Positions 6,417 through 14,679 of a DNA stretch of 56,444 nt are shown one piece after another; within the stretch, counting starts at the first letter, position 1; every line of letters starts with the position of its first letter. Source of the stretch: RPRB01 sp035543115 (GTDB lineage Bacteria > Myxococcota > Myxococcia > Myxococcales > Myxococcaceae). A model generated the notes under the pieces. It was not told the DNA's origin. It made no database searches and saw nothing but the letters and a program-made list of their open reading frames with translations. The DNA is taken from assembly GCA_035543115.1 (NCBI GenBank), contig DATKKF010000002.1, positions 1 through 56,444 of the forward strand, given 5' to 3'. A program made the translations under genes and the position numbers.

Positions 6417-7859
6417 ATGACCGCGACCGTACAGAGCCAAGGCAAGGTGACCCAGGTCCTCGGACCGGTGGTGGACGTGGAGTTCCCGCCTGGCGATCTC
6501 CCGGAGATCTACACCGCCCTCAAGGTCACCAACCCCTCGCTGGGAAAGGGTGAGGGCAATCTGGTGCTCGAGGTGGCGCAGCACCTGGGCGAGAACACCG
6601 TCCGCACCATCGCCATGGACTCGACCGACGGGCTGGCGCGCGGGGTCCCGGTGCGCAACACCGGCTCACCCATCGTGATGCCGGTCGGCAAGGCTACCCT
6701 GGGCCGCATCCTGAACGTCATCGGCGAGCCGGTGGACGAGAAGGGCCCGGTGAAGGCGACGGAGCACTGGCCGATTCACCGTCCGGCGCCGTCGTTCACC
6801 GACCAGGATGTCCGGGTGCAGATCTTCGAGACCGGCATCAAGGTCGTCGACCTGCTCTGCCCCTACACCCGCGGCGGGAAGACCGGCCTCTTCGGCGGCG
6901 CGGGCGTGGGCAAGACGGTGCTCCTCACCGAGCTCATCCGGAACGCCGCCATCGAGAAGGGAGGGTTCAGCGTGTTCGCCGGCGTGGGCGAGCGGACCCG
7001 CGAGGGGAACGACCTGTACAAGGAGTTCCGCGAGGGCGGAGTCATCAACCTCGATGAGCTGGAGAAGTCGCAAGCGGTGCTGGTGTACGGCCAGATGAAC
7101 GAGCCGCCCGGCGCCCGCGCCCGCGTGGGCCTGTCGGCGCTCACGGTCGCCGAGTACTTCCGCGACGTCGAGGGACGTGACGTGCTCCTCTTCGTCGACA
7201 ACATCTTCCGCTTCACCCAGGCGGGCTCAGAGGTGTCGGCGCTCCTCGGCCGCATCCCTAGCGCGGTCGGTTATCAGCCCACGCTCTCCACCGAGATGGG
7301 CGACCTCCAGGAGCGCATCACCTCCACTGCCAAGGGCGCGGTCACCTCGGTGCAGGCCATCTACGTGCCCGCCGACGACCTCACCGACCCGGCGCCGGCC
7401 ACCACCTTCGCTCACCTGGACGCGACCACGGTGCTCAGCCGGCCCATCTCCGAGCTGGGCATCTACCCGGCGGTGGACCCGCTCGACTCGACCAGCCGCA
7501 TCCTCGACCCGAACATCGTCGGCGCCGACCACTACGCCGTGGCCCGCAAGGTGCAGGGCATCCTCCAGCGGTACAAGGAGCTGCAGGACATCATCGCCAT
7601 CCTCGGCATGGACGAGCTCTCCGAGGACGACAAGCTCATCGTGGCCCGGGCGCGGAAGATCCAGCGCTTCCTCAGCCAGCCGTTCTTCACCGCCGAGGTG
7701 TTCACCGGCAAGCCGGGCCGCTACGTGAAGCTCACCGACACCATCCGCGGTTTCCAGGAGATCGCAGAGGGCCTTCACGACGACATCCCGGAACAGTACT
7801 TCTTCTATGCCGGGGGCATCGAGGAGGTCGTGGAGGCGGCGAAGAAGGCGGCAGCCTGA
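6417..7859 (+). CDS. atpD: F1F0 ATP synthase beta subunit
   Basis: The 480-residue catalytic F1 subunit is full length. It has P-loop GGAGVGKT at 160-167, the catalytic-Glu segment GVGERTREGNDLY, the PSAVGYQPTLSTEMG block and a DELSEDD form of the DELSEED lever motif that contacts gamma. It carries out ATP synthesis and hydrolysis at the membrane-associated F1 head. It is followed by a secreted protein gene 22 bp downstream and then atpC. Confidence 0.98.
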   Translation: MTATVQSQGKVTQVLGPVVDVEFPPGDLPEIYTALKVTNPSLGKGEGNLVLEVAQHLGENTVRTIAMDSTDGLARGVPVRNTGSPIVMPVGKATLGRILNVIGEPVDEKGPVKATEHWPIHRPAPSFTDQDVRVQIFETGIKVVDLLCPYTRGGKTGLFGGAGVGKTVLLTELIRNAAIEKGGFSVFAGVGERTREGNDLYKEFREGGVINLDELEKSQAVLVYGQMNEPPGARARVGLSALTVAEYFRDVEGRDVLLFVDNIFRFTQAGSEVSALLGRIPSAVGYQPTLSTEMGDLQERITSTAKGAVTSVQAIYVPADDLTDPAPATTFAHLDATTVLSRPISELGIYPAVDPLDSTSRILDPNIVGADHYAVARKVQGILQRYKELQDIIAILGMDELSEDDKLIVARARKIQRFLSQPFFTAEVFTGKPGRYVKLTDTIRGFQEIAEGLHDDIPEQYFFYAGGIEEVVEAAKKAAA

Positions 7860-7881
7860 CCTTGCCGCCCCGCGCGCGCCC

Positions 7882-8484
7882 GTGAGGATCGGCCGGTGCG
7901 AGACCACCCTGCTCCTGTTTCTCCAGGCGATGGTGGCCGCGCGCTCGGCCGCCGAGGAGTCCGGGCAGAGCCGGGCCCGCGCCTCGTCGAACGCCGAGTA
8001 CGGCATCGTGATGCGCGTCGAGGCCGAGGGGAAATGCCGGGTCGAGGTGACGCGGGACACGGACGTCGCCTGGACGCTGCCCCGCTGCGTGGGGTCGGTG
8101 GACGATCTGTACTTCGTCAGCAACTCGGGCGAGCGGTTCTGGGTCTTCGCGGCGCTGCCGAAGGCCCTCCCCCCGCCACGGGGCTCGGCGCCGGTGGGCG
8201 AGACCGCGAAGCGGGCCGCGAAGAAGAAGCCACCCTTCGATCCATACGGTTCGGTGGTGGTGGCGGTGCTGTACGACCGGCTGGGGAACGTCGTCGGGGA
8301 GCGGCGGCTGTCGGAGCTGCTGCCCTCCGCCGCGCACCGAAAGCTGCGGGTGCTGGACCGGCGCTTCGTCTGGCTCGAGGGCGTGCTCGGTGTCCCGGGC
8401 AAGGAGCCTCGGGTGAACGACCGGAACCAGGTGGAGTTCGAGAGCGTCGAGCCGCGGACCTGGCGGCTCGACTTCCAGGAGTGA
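7882..8484 (+). CDS. Uncharacterised secreted protein inserted between atpD and atpC
   Basis: A GTG start at 7882 gives 200 residues with a short basic start and hydrophobic segment (LLLFLQAMVAARSAA) that looks like a signal peptide. The rest is soluble and mixed alpha/beta, with one CxxxxxC-type spacing (Cys residues in KCRVEV and LPRCVG) and a Lys-rich, Pro-rich central stretch (KRAAKKKPP). I do not recognise a family. It lies 22 bp after atpD and 4 bp before atpC, so it must be co-transcribed with the synthase genes. That position normally has nothing or atpC directly. No ATP synthase subunit has this sequence. Confidence 0.75.
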   Translation: MRIGRCETTLLLFLQAMVAARSAAEESGQSRARASSNAEYGIVMRVEAEGKCRVEVTRDTDVAWTLPRCVGSVDDLYFVSNSGERFWVFAALPKALPPPRGSAPVGETAKRAAKKKPPFDPYGSVVVAVLYDRLGNVVGERRLSELLPSAAHRKLRVLDRRFVWLEGVLGVPGKEPRVNDRNQVEFESVEPRTWRLDFQE

Positions 8485-8488
8485 GCGC

Positions 8489-8899
8489 ATGGCCAAGCTG
8501 AACGTCGACATCGTCACCCCCGAGCGGCGGCTGATCTCCACCCACGCCGACGAGGTGGTCGCTCCCGCCGCCGAAGGTCTCTACGGCGTCCGGCCCGGCC
8601 ACAGCCCGTTCCTCTCCAGCCTCTCGCCCGGGCCGCTCACGGTGCGCGAGGGGAGCAGCACCCAGGCGTGGTTCGTCGCCGGGGGCTTCGTCGAGGTGCA
8701 GAACGACACGGTGCTGGTGCTGGCCGATCAAGCCGAGCCGGCCGCCTCCATCGATCTCGAGACCGCGACCGCGGCGCTGCGCGAGGCGGAGCAGCGGCTG
8801 GCGGCACTCGGCCCGGGCGACCCGAAGGCCGCAGCCGAGAGCGCCCGCGTGCAGCGCGAGCGCGCCCGGGTGGCGGCGGCGCGTGCCGGCGGGCGCTGA
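8489..8899 (+). CDS. atpC: F1F0 ATP synthase epsilon subunit
   Basis: The 136-residue protein has the beta-sandwich N-terminal domain (LNVDIVTPERRLISTHADEVVAPAAEGLYGVRPGHSP in pieces) and a two-helix C-terminal domain rich in Ala/Arg/Glu that can inhibit ATP hydrolysis. The start ATG is 4 bp after the preceding stop. The 3' end overlaps the next gene by 17 bp. Confidence 0.95.
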   Translation: MAKLNVDIVTPERRLISTHADEVVAPAAEGLYGVRPGHSPFLSSLSPGPLTVREGSSTQAWFVAGGFVEVQNDTVLVLADQAEPAASIDLETATAALREAEQRLAALGPGDPKAAAESARVQRERARVAAARAGGR

Positions 8900-9149
8900 G
8901 CCCGAGCCTCTCGAGCTGTTCCACCGCCTCGAGGAGCCCCGCTCCGCGCGGGTCCGCCGGTGGGTGGTGGACCATGGCCTGCTCGAAGCAGTGCGGTTCC
9001 GGAACGTCGTGTACCCCGAGGCAGCCGCCGACTTCGCGGCCCGCGGGGGACAGGAGACGCCCGCGCTCTGGGACGGGCAGCGGCTCTTCACCGGCGCTGA
9101 CCTGGTGATCGCCCGGCTGCAGGCCGTCCTCGACCTGGGCCGGTCCTGA
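8883..9149 (+). CDS. Small thioredoxin/glutaredoxin-fold-like protein without cysteines
   Basis: A GTG start at 8883 overlaps atpC by 17 bp and gives 88 residues. The pattern ELFHRLEEPRSARVRRWVVDHGL, VRFRNVVYPEAAADFAARGG, ETPALWDGQRLFTGADLVIARL follows the beta-alpha-beta ... TPAL ... beta-alpha layout of glutaredoxin-like and GST N-terminal domains, including the cis-Pro position in ETPAL. There is no Cys in the protein, so a redox role is unlikely. Fold assignment is by pattern only. Confidence 0.6.
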   Translation: MPAGAEPEPLELFHRLEEPRSARVRRWVVDHGLLEAVRFRNVVYPEAAADFAARGGQETPALWDGQRLFTGADLVIARLQAVLDLGRS

Positions 9150-9188
9150 GCAGGGACCTCCCTCGCACGATGCTCTCCAGGCCCCGGC

Positions 9189-9863
9189 TCACTGATTGGG
9201 CGGGCGAATTCCCAGCTGGCGAGCGAGCAGCGCGAGCTGTGTCCGGTTGTTCTGCCGCAGCTTGCGGTAGAGGCTCGAGACGTGGGCCTTCACCGTGCGC
9301 TCGGTGATCTGCAGGCTCGCCGCGATGTCCCCGTTGTCCGCGCCCGCGGAGACCCAGGCGAGGACCTGCCGCTCGCGCGCGGAGAGCGGCCGGAGTTGCT
9401 CGTGCTCCGGCGCCCGGGTGGCCTGAAAGACCGTGCTCAGCATGTGGGCGGAGACGGCGCGCTCCCCCCGGGCCAGCAGCCCGAGCGTATGGAGCACGTC
9501 GTTGCAGAGGCTGGTGCGCGCGTCGAGGTAGGCAGCCGCCCCCGCGGCGATGCAGCGGTCGAGCGCGCCCGTGCCGTCGCCCAGGGCAAGCACCTGGAGG
9601 TTGGGGTGGAACTGACGGGCTTCGGCGAGCGCTCCCACCCCTTCGTCGTCGTCCAGGGTGACGTCCACGCAGGCGAACTGCGGCTGCTCCTGCGCCAGCG
9701 CCGAGAGGAAGGAGTCCGCACCGGTGTGTCGGCCCACGACCAGGTAGCCCGCCTCCGAGAGTACCCGGGCCAGCGCATCGCCCCGGAGCAGCTGGCCATC
9801 GAGGAGCGAGACCCGCACGCCCTCGCCCTGTTCCGTCGTCACCACCCCGTCCTCCGGACTCAT
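9189..9863 (-). CDS. LuxR/NarL-type regulator with degenerate receiver
   Basis: The 224-residue protein has an N-terminal receiver-like domain (16-135) and a C-terminal LuxR helix-turn-helix (155-218: LSARERQVLAWVSAG ... ITERTVKAHVSSLYRKL). The phospho-acceptor position is Asp67 (CVDVTLDDD). Only one acidic residue (Asp22) follows the first strand instead of the usual pair, and the conserved Lys before the last helix is replaced (AYLDART). It may therefore not be controlled by ordinary phosphorylation. It is divergent from an M23 peptidase gene with a palindrome between them. No kinase is adjacent. Confidence 0.88.
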   Translation of the reverse strand: MSPEDGVVTTEQGEGVRVSLLDGQLLRGDALARVLSEAGYLVVGRHTGADSFLSALAQEQPQFACVDVTLDDDEGVGALAEARQFHPNLQVLALGDGTGALDRCIAAGAAAYLDARTSLCNDVLHTLGLLARGERAVSAHMLSTVFQATRAPEHEQLRPLSARERQVLAWVSAGADNGDIAASLQITERTVKAHVSSLYRKLRQNNRTQLALLARQLGIRPPNQ

Positions 9864-9973
9864 CGGGGGCCGCCACCCCGGGTCGCCGGGTCAGAAGTCA
9901 GCACGGCGGCTGGAAGATCAACCGCCGGTCAGGGCCCGGTGTCCGGAGTCCGTCAGCGGAGGCAGGCAAGCGT

Positions 9974-9987
9974 CCGACCGAGGTCGG
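9974..9987. promoter_or_regulatory. Palindrome CCGACC-GA-GGTCGG in a divergent promoter region
   Basis: A perfect 14-bp inverted repeat lies between the LuxR-type regulator (start 9863, minus strand) and the M23 peptidase (start 10031, plus strand). Its location suits an operator for one or both genes. There is no experimental or consensus support. Confidence 0.35.
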
Positions 9988-10030
9988 CGGTGAACCCACA
10001 TGGGGGGGTGCGGTACTGAACAAGCAAACC

Positions 10031-11068
10031 GTGGACAGGTCCGCATCCTTCCTCCTCCTGGCGGTCTTGCTTCTCTCCGTCCCCGTCCTTGCCGAATCGG
10101 GGATTTCAGGTTTGCCAAGCGCGCCGACCGGGCCGCAGGCCGACCTTCCACTTCCGCTCCACCCACCCGAGGTCGGCGTCCCGTTCGGCTGCGGGATGAC
10201 CTTCCCCGTGAGCCAGGTGCACAACGTCGGCAGCCACACCGGCAACGACACCTGGGCCTGGGACTTCCGGATGCCCGAGGGCACGGCGGTGGTCGCCGCG
10301 CTCGACGGGGTGGTGCGGCTCGCCCGCGGAGACAGCGACGAGGGCGGGTGCGATCCGGCCATGGCGCGCAAGACGAACTACGTGGTCATCGAATCGGCGG
10401 GGAACATCGAGACCCAGTACCTGCACTTCTCGGCGGTGAGCGTGACGCCGGGACAGTACGTGCGGCGCGGCGATCTGCTCGGCTACTCCGGCAAGACCGG
10501 CTGGGCCTGTGGCGCACACCTGCACTTCAAGGTCGCGACGCCGGTCTCGGCGGGCTGGAACAATCCCTCGGTCGAGGCACGGATCTCCGGTTTCGGCGAC
10601 CCGGCGCTCGACTCGTGGATCTCGAGCCCGCCGTGCACCGCGCCGCTGGAGGTCGCATCGCCGCAGCCACCGCCAGCGGTCCGTCAGGCCGATCCCGGCG
10701 CGCATTCCGCCGGAGACGTCCAGCCTGCTGCACTCTCGGCGGCCGGGAGCGCGGGAGAGGCGGCGATCAGCGTGGCCGGACCGTCGACGCCAGAGACACG
10801 GACGGCGGCCTCGGGTCTGCCGTCGGGAGCTGCCGTGCCGAGGAGCTCGGCTCCGCCGATCGAGCATCCGCTGTCCTCGGGAGGCTCGTCGTTCCCGCCT
10901 CCGACACCGCCCGCCGCGGAAGCGGGCCCCCTCGGGCTCCGGACCGCCTTGCCTGCGCCACCGAACGTCGCGTCGCCCGCGCCGGGAACGTCGGCGGCAC
11001 CGGTCGTGCCGCATGACACGGAAGCAGCGCTCCTCGCCGGCCCCGAGCCCGCTCCGGTGCATCGCTGA
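10031..11068 (+). CDS. Secreted M23-family (LytM/lysostaphin-type) peptidase
   Basis: A GTG start gives 345 residues with a signal peptide (MDRSASFLLLAVLLLSVPVLA). The M23 domain (about 48-205) has zinc-ligand motif SHTGNDTWAWDF (His69, Asp78), His132 (YLHF) and the HxH motif AHLHF (His163, His165), with the MPEGTAVVAALDGVV lead-in typical of the family. Such enzymes cut peptidoglycan cross-links or structural peptides in the envelope. The last 130 or so residues are Ala/Pro/Ser-rich low complexity, probably a disordered tail or linker. Confidence 0.9.
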   Translation: MDRSASFLLLAVLLLSVPVLAESGISGLPSAPTGPQADLPLPLHPPEVGVPFGCGMTFPVSQVHNVGSHTGNDTWAWDFRMPEGTAVVAALDGVVRLARGDSDEGGCDPAMARKTNYVVIESAGNIETQYLHFSAVSVTPGQYVRRGDLLGYSGKTGWACGAHLHFKVATPVSAGWNNPSVEARISGFGDPALDSWISSPPCTAPLEVASPQPPPAVRQADPGAHSAGDVQPAALSAAGSAGEAAISVAGPSTPETRTAASGLPSGAAVPRSSAPPIEHPLSSGGSSFPPPTPPAAEAGPLGLRTALPAPPNVASPAPGTSAAPVVPHDTEAALLAGPEPAPVHR

Positions 11069-11157
11069 CCGGGGTCGAGCCTGCGAGAAGGCCTCGATGG
11101 GCGCCCGCGCTGCTTCGGTAGAGGCGCCCCGGGGGGCAGGAGCAGGGTTCGAGCGGA

Positions 11158-12885
11158 TCAGCCGCCGTCGACCAGCTGGACGAGCTGCTTCGCCGCCTCG
11201 CGCGGCCCGGCGAGCGCCCGCTCCACCTCCGCGCGGAGGTCCCCGTTCACCCCGTCGACCGCGCGGAGGAACGCCGCCTCGCCCGAGCGCGCCACCCCCG
11301 CCGCCACGCCCGCGAGCGTGAGGGTGGCGACGACCGTCCCGGCCACCGTCCAGAGCAGCGCCAGCACCCCGGCGTTCAGGAAGTAGCCCCCGGGCAGCCA
11401 CCGCCCCTCCCAGTAGGCGCGCGCCACCCGGTAGCCCACGTGGCCGACCAGCCCGAGCAGGGGGAGCTGTACCAGCGGCACGAGCAGGAGCCGCGCCCAG
11501 CGCCACCAGCCCTGCACTCCGCCGTCGAGCATCGGCCCGGTCACCTCGCGCCAGGCGAGCCCGCGCGCACCGGCGAGCCGCGCCACCCAGGCCGGATGGT
11601 CCGGAAGACCGGTCACCTCGGCCGGGAGCCCGCGCTCGGCAGCGACCGCCCGGGCCGGAGCCAGCGCTTGCCGCGCGAGCGAGTCGAGGACCCCGTCGAG
11701 GGTGGCGACCATCCGCTCCGCCGCCGCCTGGCGCCCGCGCGACTGCACCTCGTCCAGCACCACGCCGGTGGCCGCGACCAGGAGCCCTGCCGGGAGGCTC
11801 GCCTGCGACGCGAGCGCCGCGCCCGCGAGGCCTCCCGAGCCCCACCCCGAGAGACGGAGGCCCCAGCCGATGGGTCCGGTGAGTCGCCCGGCCGCATGCC
11901 GCCGCACGCTCTGGCGCAAGAAGCCCCCGGCGCCACCGAGCCGCACCCGGAAGTCCTCGCCGAGCGGCGCACGGACCTCGACCAGCCCCGCCTCGAGCGC
12001 CTTCCTCACCTCGCCCCTCGCCTCCTCCGTCGTCCGCAGCGCCTCCGCCACGCGGGTGCGGATCTGCCCGAGCAGGGCCTCGGCGTTGCGGCGCCGCAGC
12101 TCCGTGGCCACGCCGGCCTCGGCCAGGGTGCGCAGCTGCGCTTGCAGGGCCTGCCAGTCGTCGTCGAGCGGCTCTCCGAGCCGCGCCTTCAGCGCGCTCA
12201 CCACGAAGACCGGCGGCGGCTCGGACAGCCCCAGCTCCGCCTGGAGCACGCGTCCCACCTGCTCCCGGAGCGTCTGCCGCGCCTCGGCCCCGAGCTGGTC
12301 AGCGAAGTTCACCACCCCGAGCAGCGCCCGCCGCCGGGCGAAGGGACGCAGCGCCTCGGTTGGCCGGGCCTCCGCCACCGAGCCGCGGTGGAAGGTGACC
12401 AGCGCGGCGTCCACCTGATCGAGCACCGCGAGCGCAGCATCGGCGTTCGTCCGGGCGACCGAGTTGAGGTCGGGTGTGTCCACGAACACCTGACCCGACC
12501 AGGCGCTCCCGGCCTCGGTCAGGTACCGCACCACCCGCGGCACCACCTCGCCCAGCGTTCCCAGCTCCGCGTCCGACGGCGCGTAGGCCACCGGCTCGGA
12601 GGAGGTGGGCCGGTCCAGGCCCTCGCGCGCGAGCACCGTGCCGGCGAGCGCGTTCAGCAGGGTGGACTTGCCGGCGCCGGTCGAGCCGACCAGCGCCACG
12701 CGGAGCGGCCGTTCGGCGAGCGCCCGCGTCCGGGCGTAGTCCTCGGCGAGCCGCCCGAGCAAGGGCCGGGTGTCCGCCAGCGCCGGGAGCCCGCACGCGA
12801 CCTCCAGCCGCGAGCGGATCAGCTCGGGCTCGGGGAGCACCGGTGGGGGCGCCTGGTCCTGCTTCGTGCGTCGGAACCACCTCAT
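11158..12885 (-). CDS. Membrane-associated P-loop GTPase (second gene of a GTPase pair)
   Basis: ATG 12885 gives 575 residues. G1 is GSTGAGKST (67-75), G3 is DTPD (136-139), and G4 appears as NFAD (193-196) in place of NKxD. A helical region and two or three hydrophobic segments near the C-terminus (RLLLVPLVQLPLLGLVGHVG and GVLALLWTVAGTVVATLTLA) would anchor it to the membrane. The layout resembles dynamin-like and YfjP-type GTPases, some of which are encoded as adjacent pairs and work together on membranes. The start overlaps the stop of the upstream GTPase gene by 4 bp (ATGA). The specific function is unknown. Confidence 0.85.
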   Translation of the reverse strand: MRWFRRTKQDQAPPPVLPEPELIRSRLEVACGLPALADTRPLLGRLAEDYARTRALAERPLRVALVGSTGAGKSTLLNALAGTVLAREGLDRPTSSEPVAYAPSDAELGTLGEVVPRVVRYLTEAGSAWSGQVFVDTPDLNSVARTNADAALAVLDQVDAALVTFHRGSVAEARPTEALRPFARRRALLGVVNFADQLGAEARQTLREQVGRVLQAELGLSEPPPVFVVSALKARLGEPLDDDWQALQAQLRTLAEAGVATELRRRNAEALLGQIRTRVAEALRTTEEARGEVRKALEAGLVEVRAPLGEDFRVRLGGAGGFLRQSVRRHAAGRLTGPIGWGLRLSGWGSGGLAGAALASQASLPAGLLVAATGVVLDEVQSRGRQAAAERMVATLDGVLDSLARQALAPARAVAAERGLPAEVTGLPDHPAWVARLAGARGLAWREVTGPMLDGGVQGWWRWARLLLVPLVQLPLLGLVGHVGYRVARAYWEGRWLPGGYFLNAGVLALLWTVAGTVVATLTLAGVAAGVARSGEAAFLRAVDGVNGDLRAEVERALAGPREAAKQLVQLVDGG

Positions 12886-14645
12886 GCGTCGCCTCCCTCG
12901 AGCTGCTCGGCTGCCCCGGAGAACGTGGCAGCCGCGTCCTCCGCGGCGGCGACCTGCGCGTCGAGCCGCTGGAGCAGCGACCGGAATAGCCTCCCCTCGA
13001 GCGCCCGGCCGAGGGAGCCGCCATGCTTCTCCGACCAGGTGCGGACCACCTCTCCGCGGACCCCGGTGCCGAGCAGGTCCACGAAGCGCTCCAGGAGCGG
13101 AGTGGTGAGCAGCGTCCCGACCCACACCACCGCGTCGTGGCCGATGCCGCCGGTGGCCACCGTGACCACCGCCGCCGCGCTCGCCGGGACCGAGTAGACC
13201 AGCGTGGCCATCGCCTGGATCGCGCCCTCCTCGACGCCGCCGGGCAGATGTGCCCGCACCAGCTCGCGGCACCGTGCCAGGAGCTGCGCCCGGTCCTCCC
13301 GGAGCGACGCGTCCTCCACCAGCGGGCCGGGAGCCTGGAGCGCCGACAGCGTCGGGAGGCCGAGCGCCTCGGCCATCGCCTCGCGCGTGCCGGTGTCGCC
13401 CCGCCAGGCGGCGAGCTCGGGCCCGAGCGCCTCCACGAGCTGCCGCACGCCGTCGCGCAGCGCGGTGTCCGTCGCCGCCGCCGCGGTCGTCTCCAGCGCC
13501 TCGGGCCGGGGAGGACTGAACGAGGCCCGGAGCTTCCGGCCGACCGCGCCGAGCACCGCGGCCAGTCCCCGGAACGGCCGGCGGATCCACCGGTGCACCG
13601 GGCTGCGTGCGTCCAGCTCGTCGCGAAATGCCTCGACCAGCACGTCCGCCGGCACCGCGCGCAGCGCCGCCCTGGCGCCCACCTCCGCCAGGCCGTGCCG
13701 GAGGCGGGTGCGCAGCCGCTCGGGCTCATCCACCAGCGCGTGCACCCCTGTGGCCAGGGTGCGCAGCTCGGCGGCGGCGTCCCGGAGCGCCGCGGCCCGC
13801 GCCCGGGACCGGAGCGCCGCCCCGCGCTCGGGATCGCCCAGGAGCTCGGCCAACCCCGGCCCTCCGTCCAGCGGCTCGATGGACAGCCCGCGCCGCCCCG
13901 CCTCGACCTGCGGGTCGTGCGGGCTCCGGTAGCGGGCGAACGGCGGGGCCCCCACGTCGTCGGCGAGCTTGTCCAGGTGCGCGCGCACGGTCTCCGGCTC
14001 CGGCGCCTCGTTGTAGACCACGACCCAGGGCCGGCCGCGGCCCACCGCCTGCTGCACGACGTCCACCAGCGCGGCGTTCTGGTACGTGTGGCGTGAGACG
14101 ACGAACACCACCACGTCCACCGTCACCAGCAGCGCCTCGCTTCGCAGCCGGTTCTCGCGCACCACGCTGTCGAAGTCGGGCGTGTCGACGAGGACCAGGC
14201 CCGCCGGCAGGGTGGTGGTCGAGGTGAGGAACAGCCGTCCTGGAGGACCCGGCTCGGTCACCGGCGCCCGGGCACCGGGTGCCAGGAGCACCACCTCGTA
14301 CCGGGCCGAGAGCGCCTCGCGTCCGGGGCCGCTCGCGGTGTCGGGCGTGGCCGCGGCGAGGCACTGCTGGGTGAGACCGCCCTGGGCGTGCGCGGGTGAG
14401 AGGGCCGCGCCCACCAGGGTGTTGAACAAGGTGGATTTCCCGACGTTGTTGGGCCCGGCCAACGCCACGAGCAGCAGCGGAGCCTCGCTTCCCAGACGGG
14501 GGAGCAGGTCCCGGAGGATGCGGGTGCGTACCCGCTGCGCCAGGCCCCGGGTGGCCGTGTCTGCCGCATCGGGCAGCCGGTCGGTCGCGGCCGCCACCGC
14601 GCTCAGCGCGTGCACCAGCGTGGGGGTGTGGGAGTCGGCGGTCAC
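12882..14645 (-). CDS. Membrane-associated P-loop GTPase (first gene of a GTPase pair)
   Basis: A GTG start at 14645 gives 587 residues. G1 is GPNNVGKST (64-72), followed by a probable G2 Thr in the GGLTQQCLAAAT region, G3 DTPD (154-157) and a non-canonical G4 (VVVYNEAPE). A long helical region follows, with a hydrophobic stretch near 470-520 (YSVPASAAAVVTVATGGIG) that may insert in the membrane. It shares overall architecture but little sequence with its overlapping partner, suggesting an old duplication and heteromeric function. It is divergent from the PAS/GAF HisKA protein gene, with only 34 bp between starts. Confidence 0.85.
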   Translation of the reverse strand: MTADSHTPTLVHALSAVAAATDRLPDAADTATRGLAQRVRTRILRDLLPRLGSEAPLLLVALAGPNNVGKSTLFNTLVGAALSPAHAQGGLTQQCLAAATPDTASGPGREALSARYEVVLLAPGARAPVTEPGPPGRLFLTSTTTLPAGLVLVDTPDFDSVVRENRLRSEALLVTVDVVVFVVSRHTYQNAALVDVVQQAVGRGRPWVVVYNEAPEPETVRAHLDKLADDVGAPPFARYRSPHDPQVEAGRRGLSIEPLDGGPGLAELLGDPERGAALRSRARAAALRDAAAELRTLATGVHALVDEPERLRTRLRHGLAEVGARAALRAVPADVLVEAFRDELDARSPVHRWIRRPFRGLAAVLGAVGRKLRASFSPPRPEALETTAAAATDTALRDGVRQLVEALGPELAAWRGDTGTREAMAEALGLPTLSALQAPGPLVEDASLREDRAQLLARCRELVRAHLPGGVEEGAIQAMATLVYSVPASAAAVVTVATGGIGHDAVVWVGTLLTTPLLERFVDLLGTGVRGEVVRTWSEKHGGSLGRALEGRLFRSLLQRLDAQVAAAEDAAATFSGAAEQLEGGDA

Positions 14646-14679
14646 GGCAGCTTTGGTGCTAGCATCCCCGAGGGTGTCG

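Noticed and set aside
14086..14679. N-terminal extension of the PAS/GAF HisKA protein
   Set aside because: The extra residues run antisense through the GTPase gene and are low-complexity; ATG 14680 begins the credible domain.
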